A stretch of DNA of 64,000 nucleotides, from contig DFUT01000042.1 of the NCBI GenBank assembly GCA_002381125.1, positions 56,998 through 120,997 of the forward strand, read 5' to 3'. Positions 17,974-27,387 of the stretch are shown here, piece by piece (the stretch's first letter is position 1; the number at the start of each line of letters is the position of its first letter). The notes below the pieces were generated by a model. The model saw only the letters and a list, made by a program, of their open reading frames with translations, was not told the DNA's origin and ran no database searches. The position numbers were made by a program, and so were the translations under genes. Source of the DNA: Bacteroidales bacterium UBA4179 (GTDB taxonomy: Bacteria > Bacteroidota > Bacteroidia > Bacteroidales > Dysgonomonadaceae).

Positions 17974-19701
17974 ATGGAAGAAAAACCAACTATACCGATT
18001 ATAACCGGGAGTGAAGCACTGATTCGTTCGCTGATAAACGAAGGCGTAGACACCATTTTCGGTTATCCGGGCGGCGCCGCCATCCCTATTTTCGATGCGT
18101 TGTACGATCATAAAAACGAAATCACCCATGTCCTTGTTCGCCACGAACAAGGGGCGGTACATGCAGCCGAAGGTTACGCACGCGTCTCCAAAAAAGTAGG
18201 CGTAGTGCTGGTTACTTCGGGACCGGGCGCAACAAATACCATTACCGGCATTACCGATGCCATGATGGACAGCATTCCGTTGGTAGTGATCACCGGTCAG
18301 GTAGCCTCCTCGTTGTTGGGCACCGACGCCTTTCAGGAAGCCGATGTGATCGGCATAACCCAACCCATCACCAAATGGGCTTATCAGGTTCGTCGTGCAG
18401 AAGACATCGCGTGGGCGGTTTCGCGAGCATTCTATATTGCGGCAAGCGGACGTCCCGGACCCGTAGTGCTGGATATTGCCAAAGATGCCCAAAACAACAA
18501 AACGCCATACACCTATCAGAAAACCTCCTTCATCCGTAGCTATCAGCCGACACCCGACATCGATGAAGAAAGCATCAAAAAGGCTGCCGAGCTCATCAAT
18601 CGGGCAAAAAAACCTTTCGCATTGGTGGGGCACGGAGTCATTTTGGGAAATGCGGAAAATGAATTGAAGGAATTTCTGGGGAAAGCCGATATTCCATTTG
18701 CATCCACCGTTCTTGGACTTTCGGCCATCCCCTCATTCCATCCACTGAATCAAGGGATGCTCGGCATGCACGGAAATATCGGCCCCAACATCAAAACCAA
18801 TGAGTGCGATGTGCTCATTGCCATCGGCATGCGGTTTGACGACCGCGTAACAGGAGATCCCAAAACTTACGCCAAACAGGCCAAAATCATTCATTTCGAT
18901 ATTGACCCGGCCGAGATCGACAAAAACATCAAGGTAGATGTGAAAGTCATCGGAGACGTAAAGGAAACCTTGCCCCATGTTACACGATTACTGAAAAAAA
19001 ACAGCCACAAAGACTGGATAGAAGAATTCAAGCCTCACAAAGACAAAGAATACGAAAAGGTGATCAAAGACGAATTGTACCCAACATCGGGAGAAATAAA
19101 AATGGGTGAAGTCATCAACAAAGTGAGCGAAGCAAGCGGACACGATGCCATATGCGTTACAGATGTAGGGCAGAATCAGATGATGGGAGCACGCTATTTC
19201 AAATTTTCCCGCCCGCGCAGCTTGGTTACCTCAGGAGGATTGGGTACAATGGGGTTTGGTTTGCCGGCAGGCATCGGTGCAAAATATGGCGCTCCCGACA
19301 GAACCGTCTGCATTTTCGTTGGCGATGGCGGTTTTCAGATGACCATCCAAGAGTTGGGCACGATTATGGAATACGGTATCGATGTAAAGATTATTCTTTT
19401 AAACAACAACTACTTGGGAATGGTACGTCAGTGGCAGGAATTGTTTTACGACGAACGTTATTCCGAAACCCACATGAAAAATCCCGACTTTGTAAAAATT
19501 GCCGAAGCCTATGGCATAAAAGGCAGAAGAGTAACCAAACGGGAAGAATTGGACGAAGCCATTTCCGAAATGCTAAATCACAAAGGGGCTTATCTTTTGG
19601 AAGTAAAGGTTGAAACCAAAGGGATGGTGTATCCAATGATTCCTGCCGGAGGAAACATCACGAATATTCTGCTTGGCGAAAAAAACGGAAAAGGGAATTG
19701 A
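17974..19701 (+). CDS. ilvB: Acetolactate synthase catalytic subunit
   Basis: A 575-residue thiamine diphosphate enzyme making acetolactate and acetohydroxybutyrate. GYPGGAAIPIFDAL contains the start of the pyrimidine-binding domain, HEQGAVHAAEGYAR contains the catalytic glutamate, and VGDGGFQMTIQELGTI with LNNNYLGMVRQWQ is the ThDP/Mg motif. Start ATG 17974 is preferred to TTG 17962 four codons earlier. It is followed closely by the small subunit, as expected for a feedback-regulated (anabolic) enzyme. Confidence 0.96.
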   Translation: MEEKPTIPIITGSEALIRSLINEGVDTIFGYPGGAAIPIFDALYDHKNEITHVLVRHEQGAVHAAEGYARVSKKVGVVLVTSGPGATNTITGITDAMMDSIPLVVITGQVASSLLGTDAFQEADVIGITQPITKWAYQVRRAEDIAWAVSRAFYIAASGRPGPVVLDIAKDAQNNKTPYTYQKTSFIRSYQPTPDIDEESIKKAAELINRAKKPFALVGHGVILGNAENELKEFLGKADIPFASTVLGLSAIPSFHPLNQGMLGMHGNIGPNIKTNECDVLIAIGMRFDDRVTGDPKTYAKQAKIIHFDIDPAEIDKNIKVDVKVIGDVKETLPHVTRLLKKNSHKDWIEEFKPHKDKEYEKVIKDELYPTSGEIKMGEVINKVSEASGHDAICVTDVGQNQMMGARYFKFSRPRSLVTSGGLGTMGFGLPAGIGAKYGAPDRTVCIFVGDGGFQMTIQELGTIMEYGIDVKIILLNNNYLGMVRQWQELFYDERYSETHMKNPDFVKIAEAYGIKGRRVTKREELDEAISEMLNHKGAYLLEVKVETKGMVYPMIPAGGNITNILLGEKNGKGN

Positions 19702-19735
19702 TACCCATGTTTTCAACAAAAAAACGAAAATAATC

Positions 19736-20302
19736 ATGCAAGAAAAAACATTATATACCATTACCATTTTTTCCGAAAATAAAGTAGGCGTTCTCAACCA
19801 GATTGCGAACATCTTTACCCGTCGAAAATTAAATATCGAAACACTCTCCGTATCGCCTTCGGCAATAGAAGGGATTCATAAATTCACCATCACAACGTTT
19901 GCCGATTCGGAAGAAACAATGAAAAAACTAGTCAACCAGATCGACAAACGGGTGGATATTCTGAAAGCCTATTACAACACAAACGACGATTTGGTTCATC
20001 AGGAAATTGCCCTGTATAAAATAGAAACAGAAAAGCTGTTGGCAACAAGCCAGGTAGAAGATTTGGTTCGTAAGCACAATGCGCTTATCTTAGACGTCAG
20101 CGAACATGCCACGGTTATTCAAAAAACAGGTCACTACGAAGACACACAAGCACTTTTTGAAGAACTGTCGCAAAGCATTGGTGTACTTCAGTTTGTCCGT
20201 TCCGGACGTATTGCTATCACCAAATCGCGTGTAGAACGATTAAGCGATATGCTGGAAAAATTAAAAATAAAAGAAGAAAAAATTAAAAATAAAAACTCAT
20301 AA
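19736..20302 (+). CDS. ilvN: Acetolactate synthase regulatory subunit
   Basis: A 188-residue small subunit that confers valine feedback control on IlvB. It begins MQEKTLYTITIFSENKVGVL, the ACT domain, with FTRRKLNIETLSVSPS typical of the ligand site. The C-terminal domain follows. ATG 19736 is chosen because the upstream in-frame TTG (19673) would overlap ilvB and add residues not seen in the family. It is 34 bases after ilvB and 19 before ilvC. Confidence 0.95.
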   Translation: MQEKTLYTITIFSENKVGVLNQIANIFTRRKLNIETLSVSPSAIEGIHKFTITTFADSEETMKKLVNQIDKRVDILKAYYNTNDDLVHQEIALYKIETEKLLATSQVEDLVRKHNALILDVSEHATVIQKTGHYEDTQALFEELSQSIGVLQFVRSGRIAITKSRVERLSDMLEKLKIKEEKIKNKNS

Positions 20303-20321
20303 ACCCTAAAATTTTAAAGAT

Positions 20322-21368
20322 ATGGCAGTAATGAATTTTGGCGGGGTAGAAGAAAATGTAGTTACCCGCGACGAATTTCCTTTAAGCAAAGCAAAGGAAG
20401 TATTGAAAGACGAAGTAATCGCCGTTATCGGTTACGGTGTTCAAGGACCCGGACAATCGCTCAACTTGCGCGACAACGGGTTCAATGTTATCGTTGGACA
20501 ACGAAAAAACAGTAAATCATGGGACAAAGCCATAGCAGATGGCTGGGTTCCCGGAAAAACGCTTTTCGAAATCGAAGAAGCTGCAAAAAGAGGAACAATT
20601 ATTCAATACCTGCTTTCCGACGCAGCTCAAATTGAAGTTTGGCCTGTAATAAAAAAGCACCTTACTCCGGGCAAAGCACTCTATTTTTCGCATGGTTTTG
20701 GAATTACCTATAAAGACCGAACAGGCATTGTTCCTCCTCCCGATGTAGATGTTATTTTGGTCGCTCCGAAAGGATCGGGAACAAGTTTGCGAAAAATGTT
20801 CCTCGAAGGAAGAGGGCTCAATTCCAGTTATGCCATCTTTCAAGATGCTACCGGTAAAGCATACGACAGAGTCATTGCTTTGGGTATCGGCATCGGTTCG
20901 GGATATTTGTTCGAAACCACATTCGAGCGCGAAGTATATTCCGATCTCACCGGCGAACGGGGTACGTTGATGGGTGCAATACAAGGCTTATTCCTAGCCC
21001 AGTACGAAACTCTTCGCGAACACGGGCACACACCCTCCGAAGCCTTCAACGAAACGGTTGAAGAACTTACCCAATCGCTCATGCCGTTAGTTGCCGAAAA
21101 TGGGATGGATTGGATGTATGCCAACTGCTCTACCACCGCCCAACGAGGTGCCTTGGATTGGATGGGTCCCTTCCACGATGCGGTGAAACCCGTTTTCGAA
21201 AAATTGTACGATGAAGTGGCAAGCGGAAATGAAGCCCAACGCGCTATCGATGCCAATTCTCAACCCGATTATCGCGAAAAACTCGAAGAAGAACTGAAAG
21301 CCTTACGCGAAAGTGAAATGTGGCAAACGGGTGCTGTAGTAAGAAAACTGAGACCTGAAAACAATTGA
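20322..21368 (+). CDS. ilvC: Ketol-acid reductoisomerase, fungal-like type
   Basis: A 348-residue NADPH-dependent enzyme that rearranges and reduces acetolactate or acetohydroxybutyrate. GYGVQGPGQSLNLRDNG is the nucleotide-binding loop; FSHGFGITYKD and VAPKGSGTSLRKMF follow, and FNETVEELTQSLMPL contains metal-binding carboxylates. The text resembles fungal mitochondrial Ilv5 over its length (for example GRGLNSSYAIFQDATGKA and NSQPDYREKLEEEL near the end) more than the classic class I proteobacterial enzyme. It is the last gene of the operon, followed by a strong hairpin. Confidence 0.96.
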   Translation: MAVMNFGGVEENVVTRDEFPLSKAKEVLKDEVIAVIGYGVQGPGQSLNLRDNGFNVIVGQRKNSKSWDKAIADGWVPGKTLFEIEEAAKRGTIIQYLLSDAAQIEVWPVIKKHLTPGKALYFSHGFGITYKDRTGIVPPPDVDVILVAPKGSGTSLRKMFLEGRGLNSSYAIFQDATGKAYDRVIALGIGIGSGYLFETTFEREVYSDLTGERGTLMGAIQGLFLAQYETLREHGHTPSEAFNETVEELTQSLMPLVAENGMDWMYANCSTTAQRGALDWMGPFHDAVKPVFEKLYDEVASGNEAQRAIDANSQPDYREKLEEELKALRESEMWQTGAVVRKLRPENN

Positions 21369-21400
21369 ATTTGAATTTCAAAATAGGTTCTTGAAAAATG

Positions 21401-21434
21401 ATCACGGGGTAGGCTTCACAACCTACCCCGTGAT
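21401..21434. terminator. Bidirectional terminator between ilvC and pdxA
   Basis: A perfect 13-bp stem, ATCACGGGGTAGG (21401-21413) and CCTACCCCGTGAT (21422-21434), with an 8-base loop, 33 bases after the ilvC stop. The T-run on the plus side is interrupted (TGTTTATA); the minus-strand side faces CATTTTTC. It lies between convergent genes and could serve both. Confidence 0.8.
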
Positions 21435-21509
21435 TGTTTATACAACTATTTGTATACAACTATTTGTATAAAAAAGTTTGGGTTCGTATTTAAAAGAAAA
21501 TCACCTTAC

Positions 21510-22613
21510 TCAATCGATGTCTTCTTCCTTTGTCAAATCCAATTTCTCATCGTCTTTTCCACGATCGAAAAACATTTTGTTTAACGGATTCTCATGCGCT
21601 TCGTCGTATGCTGCACGATTATTGAAAATATCGATCGCCGTATAAACGGCCTGAAGAAACGACTCGATCGAAGCCTGGTTTTTCCCAACAATGTCGTAAG
21701 CCGTTCCATGATCGGGTGAAGTACGAACAACAGGCAATCCTGCAGTAAAATTAACACCCGAATCCATTGCAATGGTCTTAAACGGAATAAGCCCCTGATC
21801 GTGATACATGGCTAAAACAGCATCAAAATCCCGGTAGCGTCCTGTTCCGAAAAATCCATCGGCAGGAAATGGCCCCGAACAAAGGATGTTATGCGTTTTC
21901 TGCATTTCTTCGATTGCAGGGAGAATAATCTCCTGCTCTTCATTACCCAACAATCCGTTCTCTCCCGCATGGGGATTCAAACCCAATACGGCAATTCGCG
22001 GATTATCAACTCTAAAATCGCGCTTCAACGCACTATTCAATATTTTCAGTTTTCCCTCGATCAATTCTTTCGAAATTCCTTTCGGCACTTCAGAAAGTGG
22101 CATATGGGTAGTTACAAGTGCCACGCGCAAAAATTCGGACACCATGATCATGAGTGCCTGCTTGCCTTTTTTTGAAAAACGCTCCTGCAAATATTCGGTA
22201 TGACCGGGAAAATGAAAATCTTCACTTTGTATCGTGTTCTTGCAAATGGGCAACGTTACCAACACATCGATTTTGTTTGCTTTCAAATCATCGACAGCAC
22301 GGTCAAGCGCACGGAAAGCGGCTTCGCCCGAAACTTCGGTAGGCATTCCCATATCAATCTTTAGCTCTTCTTTTATGCAATTAACGAAGTTTATTTTCCC
22401 TTCCTTACACTCTTCGGCATTTTCGATAAAATTGAACGGCAAAGGTTTACAATCGAGCACCTTTCTGTAATACGAAGCTGCTTTTGCCGATCCATAAATA
22501 ACCGGCGTGAAAATCTCCACCAACCGGTTATCGGAAAATGCTTTAAATATTATTTCATATCCAATACCATTCAGATCACCGTGTGTAATACCTACTTTAA
22601 CTCTTTTCGACAT
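21510..22613 (-). CDS. pdxA: 4-hydroxythreonine-4-phosphate dehydrogenase
   Basis: A 367-residue PdxA of vitamin B6 (pyridoxal phosphate) synthesis by the deoxyxylulose-5-phosphate-independent-of-threonine route. It begins KVGITHGDLNGIGYEIIFKAF and has the metal ligand region TLPICKNTIQSEDFHFPGHTEYL split as PGHTEYL, VTTHMPLSEVP, GLNPHAGENGLLG and AMYHDQGLIPFK. The length is slightly above 330-350 because of a charged C-terminal tail (DRGKDDEKLDLTKEEDID). It is the last gene of a minus-strand group with the DUF4837 lipoprotein and rlmN. Confidence 0.95.
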   Translation of the reverse strand: MSKRVKVGITHGDLNGIGYEIIFKAFSDNRLVEIFTPVIYGSAKAASYYRKVLDCKPLPFNFIENAEECKEGKINFVNCIKEELKIDMGMPTEVSGEAAFRALDRAVDDLKANKIDVLVTLPICKNTIQSEDFHFPGHTEYLQERFSKKGKQALMIMVSEFLRVALVTTHMPLSEVPKGISKELIEGKLKILNSALKRDFRVDNPRIAVLGLNPHAGENGLLGNEEQEIILPAIEEMQKTHNILCSGPFPADGFFGTGRYRDFDAVLAMYHDQGLIPFKTIAMDSGVNFTAGLPVVRTSPDHGTAYDIVGKNQASIESFLQAVYTAIDIFNNRAAYDEAHENPLNKMFFDRGKDDEKLDLTKEEDID

Positions 22614-22666
22614 CTATTTATTCAAATTATATTTCTTTCTCTTTAAATTGATTTATACGATTGTTT

Positions 22667-23674
22667 TTATTCTTTTTCTTTGCTTTGCTCATTTGGATCA
22701 AGAATTCTTATTGTATAAAACGAAGCCTCCAAACTACGCAGCAAATTGCGTTTTTTACCTTCAGGAGCATACACAAAAACATCCACCACAATTACCTTGT
22801 TGGTATAAGGATTCACAAAGGCTTGCGCCACAAATGGTCCCCCCATCATATCTGCGGTCATCTCCCATAATCCACGTATTTCGGCTCGGAAAATGCTGTC
22901 AATCACCATTTTTTTATAGAGAGGATCGTATTGTTTGGAAGTGGTCATTTGTGAATCGAAAGAACCTTTGATATGTTCTCCCAATATACTGTCTCTGATG
23001 GCAATCAACGAATCTTTTTCAAATACTTTTTCCGTAACGTAAGGAAATTGATAAATGACTATATCTTGACGCCCTTTAACCGCATCGTTGGTTGCCCAAT
23101 AAAAATCCTCGTCTTCTGTAACATGGGTTAATCCCGGTGGATAATGGATGCTGATACCGAATTTTTCCCTTATCCTTTTCTGCGGAGTTCCCGATTCTTC
23201 CTCGAGCCACTCTGCCGTTCGCTCCAATTCTTTGGTTACCAAATAATCAAGAATGCTTTGGGTATTTGCTTTTACATAATTGACAAACGTAACGGTGTCG
23301 GGAGCTTTAATCGTTAAAATCACCTGTCCGTAAGCGTACTTGTCTATTTCGGAAGTAACCTTCGGTTCAGCATAAATATTCGAGATTTCCGGAATAACAA
23401 TATTCCTCGACATTTTAAAAGTGCTGCCGAAATTCTGTGGCGCTACATGCAATATCTTAAAATGAGGCTCCGGTTGAGGCAATGCCGGTATAGGCGTATT
23501 GAACAATTCAAACACGGCACGTCCCGCCTCGCCATTTTCCCAGGCATTATCGTCCATCACTACCACTACTTCGTTTGCCATAGACGAAGCGCGCAAGAAC
23601 TTGGTCGATCGCTTGCAAGATAAAAACAAAGACGATACGGCAACAACGGAAATAAAAAAAGTAACATGTTTCAT
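22667..23674 (-). CDS. DUF4837 family lipoprotein
   Basis: A 335-residue lipoprotein: a signal sequence with the lipobox LFLSC at about residues 16-20, then a mixed alpha/beta protein that I recognise as the Bacteroidetes DUF4837 family (VVVMDDNAWENGEAG near residue 36; WEMTADMMGGPFVAQAFVN near the C-terminus). The molecular function of this family is not known to me. It lies between rlmN and pdxA with gaps of 78 and 53 bases, a conserved placement in related genomes as I remember. An envelope role is inferred from the lipobox only. Confidence 0.8.
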   Translation of the reverse strand: MKHVTFFISVVAVSSLFLSCKRSTKFLRASSMANEVVVVMDDNAWENGEAGRAVFELFNTPIPALPQPEPHFKILHVAPQNFGSTFKMSRNIVIPEISNIYAEPKVTSEIDKYAYGQVILTIKAPDTVTFVNYVKANTQSILDYLVTKELERTAEWLEEESGTPQKRIREKFGISIHYPPGLTHVTEDEDFYWATNDAVKGRQDIVIYQFPYVTEKVFEKDSLIAIRDSILGEHIKGSFDSQMTTSKQYDPLYKKMVIDSIFRAEIRGLWEMTADMMGGPFVAQAFVNPYTNKVIVVDVFVYAPEGKKRNLLRSLEASFYTIRILDPNEQSKEKE

Positions 23675-23752
23675 AATATCTGATATTTTTAGGATAATTT
23701 TCTTCTTTTTCTATTTTAAACTAACTTTAAAACAAACATAACATGATTTTGT

Positions 23753-24808
23753 TTAGCTTTTCTCACCCTTTTTTCTCTTTTGTCTGTTCGTGTTCATAGT
23801 GGACAACATGCCGCATGCCGCAAAAATATCTTCGCCACGCGATGCACGAATGGTGCAAATAAATCCCTTGGAGGTGAGATAATCGCGAAATTTTATCATG
23901 GTTTCTTCGTCGGAAGGTTGCAACAAACTTTCGGGAAAAGCGTGAAAACGAATGAGGTTGATCCGACAGTTCAGTCCCGCAAGAAGTTTCACGAGGCGAC
24001 GTGCATAAATTGGCGAATCGTTAACACCTGCAAACATGATATATTCAAACGACAAGCGCCGTTGATGCGTCCAATCGTAGTTATGAAGCAAATCGACGAT
24101 CTGCTCAATCGGGTAAACCTTCTCCGCCGGCATGAGCAATTGCCGTTGTTCCGACAACGGACTATGAAGACTAATGGCAAGATGGCAACTGCTTTCCTCA
24201 AGAAAACGCTTAAGCTTGGGCAATACGCCAATGGTAGAAAGGGTGATGCGCTTCGGGCTCCACGCCAGGGCATAATCTGCCGTCAGTATTTCAATGGCTT
24301 TCATTACATTATCGTAGTTATCCAACGGCTCCCCCATTCCCATAAAAACAACGTTGGATAAATTTTCGGCGTCAGGCACGGAATACACCTGATTGAGTAT
24401 TTCATTTGTCGAAAGATTTCCGCTAAATCCCATTCTCCCCGTCATACAAAATTCGCAATTCATCTTGCACCCGATTTGCGACGAAACACAAAGCGTAAGC
24501 CTATCGTTATCGGGAATGGTTACCGATTCGATGAATTTGTTGTTGTGATGGGTTTCAAACAGCATTTTCTTTGTACCATCCGTCGACGTTTGCACCTCTA
24601 TCGGCATTACTCTCCCAATATCGAATCTGCTTTTTAAAATCGCTCTGTTTTTCAATGAAATATTACTCATTTCATCGATACTTGTCACACGCTTCACATA
24701 CACCCAGTCGGCAATTTGCGAAGCAGCAAATTTAGGCAAATCGAGTTCCTTCACCGCTTCTTTTATTTCGGCAAGCGGCATACCGAGAAGATATTGTTTC
24801 TCTTCCAT
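23753..24808 (-). CDS. rlmN: 23S rRNA A2503 / tRNA A37 C2-methyltransferase
   Basis: A radical-SAM methyltransferase of about 351 residues. The 4Fe-4S cluster motif is C-x3-C-x2-C in GCKMNCEFCMTGRMGFSG; VFMGMGEPLDNYDNV and LAISLHSPLSEQR are further RlmN signatures, and the C-terminal CGMLS contains the catalytic cysteine. The first possible ATG (24844) would lie upstream of a good -7 box at 24832-24839. The family start (EEKQYLLGMPLAEI) corresponds to ATG 24808, which I prefer; ATG 24823 is the alternative. Confidence 0.94.
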   Translation of the reverse strand: MEEKQYLLGMPLAEIKEAVKELDLPKFAASQIADWVYVKRVTSIDEMSNISLKNRAILKSRFDIGRVMPIEVQTSTDGTKKMLFETHHNNKFIESVTIPDNDRLTLCVSSQIGCKMNCEFCMTGRMGFSGNLSTNEILNQVYSVPDAENLSNVVFMGMGEPLDNYDNVMKAIEILTADYALAWSPKRITLSTIGVLPKLKRFLEESSCHLAISLHSPLSEQRQLLMPAEKVYPIEQIVDLLHNYDWTHQRRLSFEYIMFAGVNDSPIYARRLVKLLAGLNCRINLIRFHAFPESLLQPSDEETMIKFRDYLTSKGFICTIRASRGEDIFAACGMLSTMNTNRQKRKKGEKS

Positions 24809-24831
24809 CCGATTCTTTGTCATTTTAAAAA

Positions 24832-24839
24832 CAAAGATA
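24832..24839 (-). promoter_or_regulatory. -7 box of the rlmN promoter
   Basis: On the minus strand this reads TATCTTTG, a perfect TAnnTTTG. A start site about 7 bases further on would fall near 24825, giving a very short leader and excluding the ATG at 24844. No convincing -33 TTTG was found at the usual distance. Confidence 0.5.
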
Positions 24840-25028
24840 AGCATGATTTGCGAAATAAGCCGATTGCCTTTGGAATAAATGATGAATGGACAAAAAAAAG
24901 AAAAAAATTCTTTATGTTTGCATGAAAATAGGATTGTGAATCTTTAGACAAACGCAATAACGGTTTTGTTGGCACCACTGAAACAACCGTTATTTCATAC
25001 AAACAATTAAACTGAAATCAAATCAATA

Positions 25029-25782
25029 ATGAAAAAAACGGCTTTATTGTGTGTGTTTTTTGCATCGGTTTTGATTACCGATAAAATTTTTTCCCAAAAC
25101 ACCTTAAATGTCACTACCCACAAACGGGTATTCATCAACACCGACATGAAAGAAGGGAGAAAATCATTCTTCGGGTGGGGTATTTTCCCGGGACCCACGG
25201 AAGATATTCGAAAAATCAAAATGCAGGTCACACTCGGGCACCCCGATTCTGCTGCCATTGCCCACTGGGACTACCTGGATTTTATTTATCTACGTCGCAC
25301 CGGCGGTAAAGCAGGCAAAAACCGCGACATTGAACTGGGCCGCTTAATCACACCCTACGGAAGCAGTTTTACCGACGATTGGAGTTTTACGTGGGAGGTA
25401 GATGTCACCGACTTTGCATCGTTGCTACGCGACAGTGTGGAAGTTGAATACGTCCATTCCGGATACGAGCCCGACAAACTGGGTTGGGCACTTACCGTCA
25501 ATTTCGAAATACAAACCGGACCGCCCGTTGCGGATCCCCTCTCTGTCACCGAACTTTACAAAGGTCAATTTCCTTATGGGGATAAAAACGATCCGATTGA
25601 AAATTACCTTAATCCCGTCCGCATAACTTTTGCCGACGATGCCGCTTTCGGACGCATCCGAATTCAGCACACGGGACACGGCTTTGGCCCACCGGACGGA
25701 TGCAGCGAATTTTGCAATCGGTGGCGCGAAGTGATTTTCAGAGGTCTATACCGAAGGAGGACAAGTGATCGAAAACAATTAA
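25029..25782 (+). pseudogene. PNGase F-like peptide N-glycosidase, truncated
   Basis: A signal peptide (FFASVLITDKIFSQ) is followed by the N-terminal domain and the beginning of the second domain of a peptide-N-glycosidase F-like amidase: WEVDVTDFASLLRDSVEVEY near residue 120 and HTGHGFGPPDGCSEFC near residue 218 match the PNGase F layout. Right after NRWREV the homologous frame ends. A different frame then gives VYTEGGQVIENN and a TAA at 25780-25782, which looks like the natural C-terminus. About 100 or more residues of the second domain seem deleted at 25735-25745. Intact enzymes release N-glycans from proteins. The next gene starts 15 bases on. A sequencing error alone would not explain the missing domain. 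Confidence 0.65.
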
Positions 25783-25797
25783 CACAAACCAACCCAT

Positions 25798-26895
25798 ATG
25801 AAGATGAAAAAAATACCCATTCTCCTTTTTGCTCTCATGGCGATATCGCTTGGCGTTCAAGCGAAAAAAATACCGGTGCATGCCTGGTTGGGCGGTCCGG
25901 GAAAAGCCACCGACAACGAAATTGCCGCTTATTTTGCCGATCTCAAAGCCAAAGGGATCGATGCGCTTATGTACAACGGAGGACATGACCCCGCTACGTA
26001 TGAACGCGTGGGAAAATTGGCCCACGAAGCCGGTCTTGAATTTCATGCGTGGATTCCCGCCCTGATGCAAGCCTACTCCAACAAATTGGATTCCTCATGG
26101 TACGCCGTCAACGGTCTGGGCGAATCTGCACTCACTCATCCGGCATACGTTCCGCATTACACTTTCCTTTGCCCCGAACGCGAAGAAGTATATCGGTTTT
26201 TGGAAGAGCTGTATGTCCATGTTGCCAACGTATCCTATGTCGATGGGATTCACTTGGATTATATCCGCTTCCCCGATGTTATTCTCGCCCGCGGACTATG
26301 GAAAAAATACAACCTCGTGATGGATCGCGAATATCCGCAGTTTGACTATTGCTATTGCGATTCGTGCGTTGCTCATTTCAAAGCGCAAACCGGCATCGAT
26401 ATCCGTCAAGTGAAAGACCCCGCTGCCGTTCCCGAATGGAAACAGTTTCGTTACGATCAGATCACCCGAATCGTCAACCGACTGGCCGATGCCGTCCACA
26501 CAGAGGGGAAAATGATATCGGCAGCCGTATTTCCGGGTCCTTCGATAGCCAAAAAAATCGTGCGCCAAGAATGGAATAAATGGAACCTGGACGCTTTTTA
26601 TCCCATGAATTACAACGATTTTTATCTTGAAGATGTCCGTTGGATCGGAAAAATCACCAAAGAAGAAGTGAAAGCAGTCCAAGGAAGAAGCAAGGTATAC
26701 AGCGGTTTATTCATCTGCCCCAATCCTGCCAATAAGGTTTTTGAGCCGGATCCCGAAAATCATGGTTTAACACCCAAAGAACTGGGAAAAGCCATCAAGG
26801 CATCCATAAAAAATGGAGCAACCGGCATCTGTTTGTTCACACCCGGCCGAATGACCGATGAACATTGGAAAATATTTGTCAAAGCCATTCACTGA
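25798..26895 (+). CDS. GHL10-type putative glycoside hydrolase
   Basis: A 365-residue exported protein with a signal peptide (residues 1-22, ending GVQAKK) and a TIM-barrel of the 'family 10-like glycosylhydrolase' group (DUF187/GHL10). Diagnostic segments are YVDGIHLDYIRFPD near residue 145 and FDYCYCDSCVAHFKAQTG near 185, then AFYPMNYNDFY and GATGICLFTPGRM near the end. Substrate is unknown; characterised relatives act on peptidoglycan-like or other glycans. It directly follows the PNGase F-like gene, which suggests a role in handling glycoprotein glycans. ATG 25804 (third codon) is an alternative start. Confidence 0.8.
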   Translation: MKMKKIPILLFALMAISLGVQAKKIPVHAWLGGPGKATDNEIAAYFADLKAKGIDALMYNGGHDPATYERVGKLAHEAGLEFHAWIPALMQAYSNKLDSSWYAVNGLGESALTHPAYVPHYTFLCPEREEVYRFLEELYVHVANVSYVDGIHLDYIRFPDVILARGLWKKYNLVMDREYPQFDYCYCDSCVAHFKAQTGIDIRQVKDPAAVPEWKQFRYDQITRIVNRLADAVHTEGKMISAAVFPGPSIAKKIVRQEWNKWNLDAFYPMNYNDFYLEDVRWIGKITKEEVKAVQGRSKVYSGLFICPNPANKVFEPDPENHGLTPKELGKAIKASIKNGATGICLFTPGRMTDEHWKIFVKAIH

Positions 26896-26917
26896 TCCAT
26901 TCGGATTCCTATTACTC

Positions 26918-27109
26918 ATGTCAAAAATGAAAAAATTGTCATCGACTTATGGTCAAACTGTACATAATTCTGATAGTATTACATCTGTCAGTATTTATGA
27001 ATCATGTATGGTCTCGCTTGGCATCTTTACGCAAGGATGCAACAGCGATTTCGATGATGAAATCAGTATAGAAAATTTAGATATTCCGGAGGAATACAAC
27101 AGAGATTAA
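26918..27109 (+). pseudogene. Lipoprotein-like N-terminal fragment
   Basis: A 63-codon frame ending at TAA 27107-27109. Residues 31-43 (MVSLGIFTQGCNS) look like the hydrophobic core and lipobox of a lipoprotein signal, followed by an acidic stretch (DFDDEISIENLDIPEEY), but the part before it is not signal-like. After the stop the reading frames are broken. I read it as the remains of the front of a longer secreted protein; no family was recognised. Confidence 0.3.
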
Positions 27110-27264
27110 AGCCTACGGCATTGAATATACAAAAAATCCGCGGTTGAAAAGTCGACCTTTTTTGGAAAATAAAGACAAAAGGATGGTGGGACGATATGTG
27201 AAATACTGCGAAAAGCTGGTGGAATTCAGCTTCTGGCGCAGTAACAGATTGATGAAATAATGGA

Positions 27265-27387
27265 GACAAAACTGTAGTTGCTGTATCTACAGCTACAATA
27301 GGTTGGGGAGCAATACCTACAGTGACTGTTACTGAAGGTGTATATGAATTTTCTGATCAAATATTAACTATATGGATACTAAATTAA
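27265..27387 (+). pseudogene. C-terminal tail of a possible polymorphic toxin
   Basis: An open stretch of 40 codons without its own start, closed upstream by stops. It reads VVAVSTATIGWGAIPTVTVT then EGVYEFSDQ and ends ILTIWILN. Its TAA (27385-27387) overlaps the ATG of the next gene by one base, an arrangement typical of translationally coupled toxin-immunity pairs. The rest of the parent gene is missing or frameshifted. The toxin assignment is inferred from position and coupling, not from a recognised domain. Confidence 0.35.

Noticed and set aside
17662..18633. A 323-codon minus-strand frame opposite ilvD and ilvB
   Set aside because: It overlaps two certain genes over its full length, has low-complexity composition typical of antisense frames and no recognisable domain.
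21436..21470. Short direct repeat with unit TATACAACTATTTG near the ilvC terminator
   Set aside because: Only two copies, AT-rich, and no association with a gene or mobile element; probably chance or slippage.
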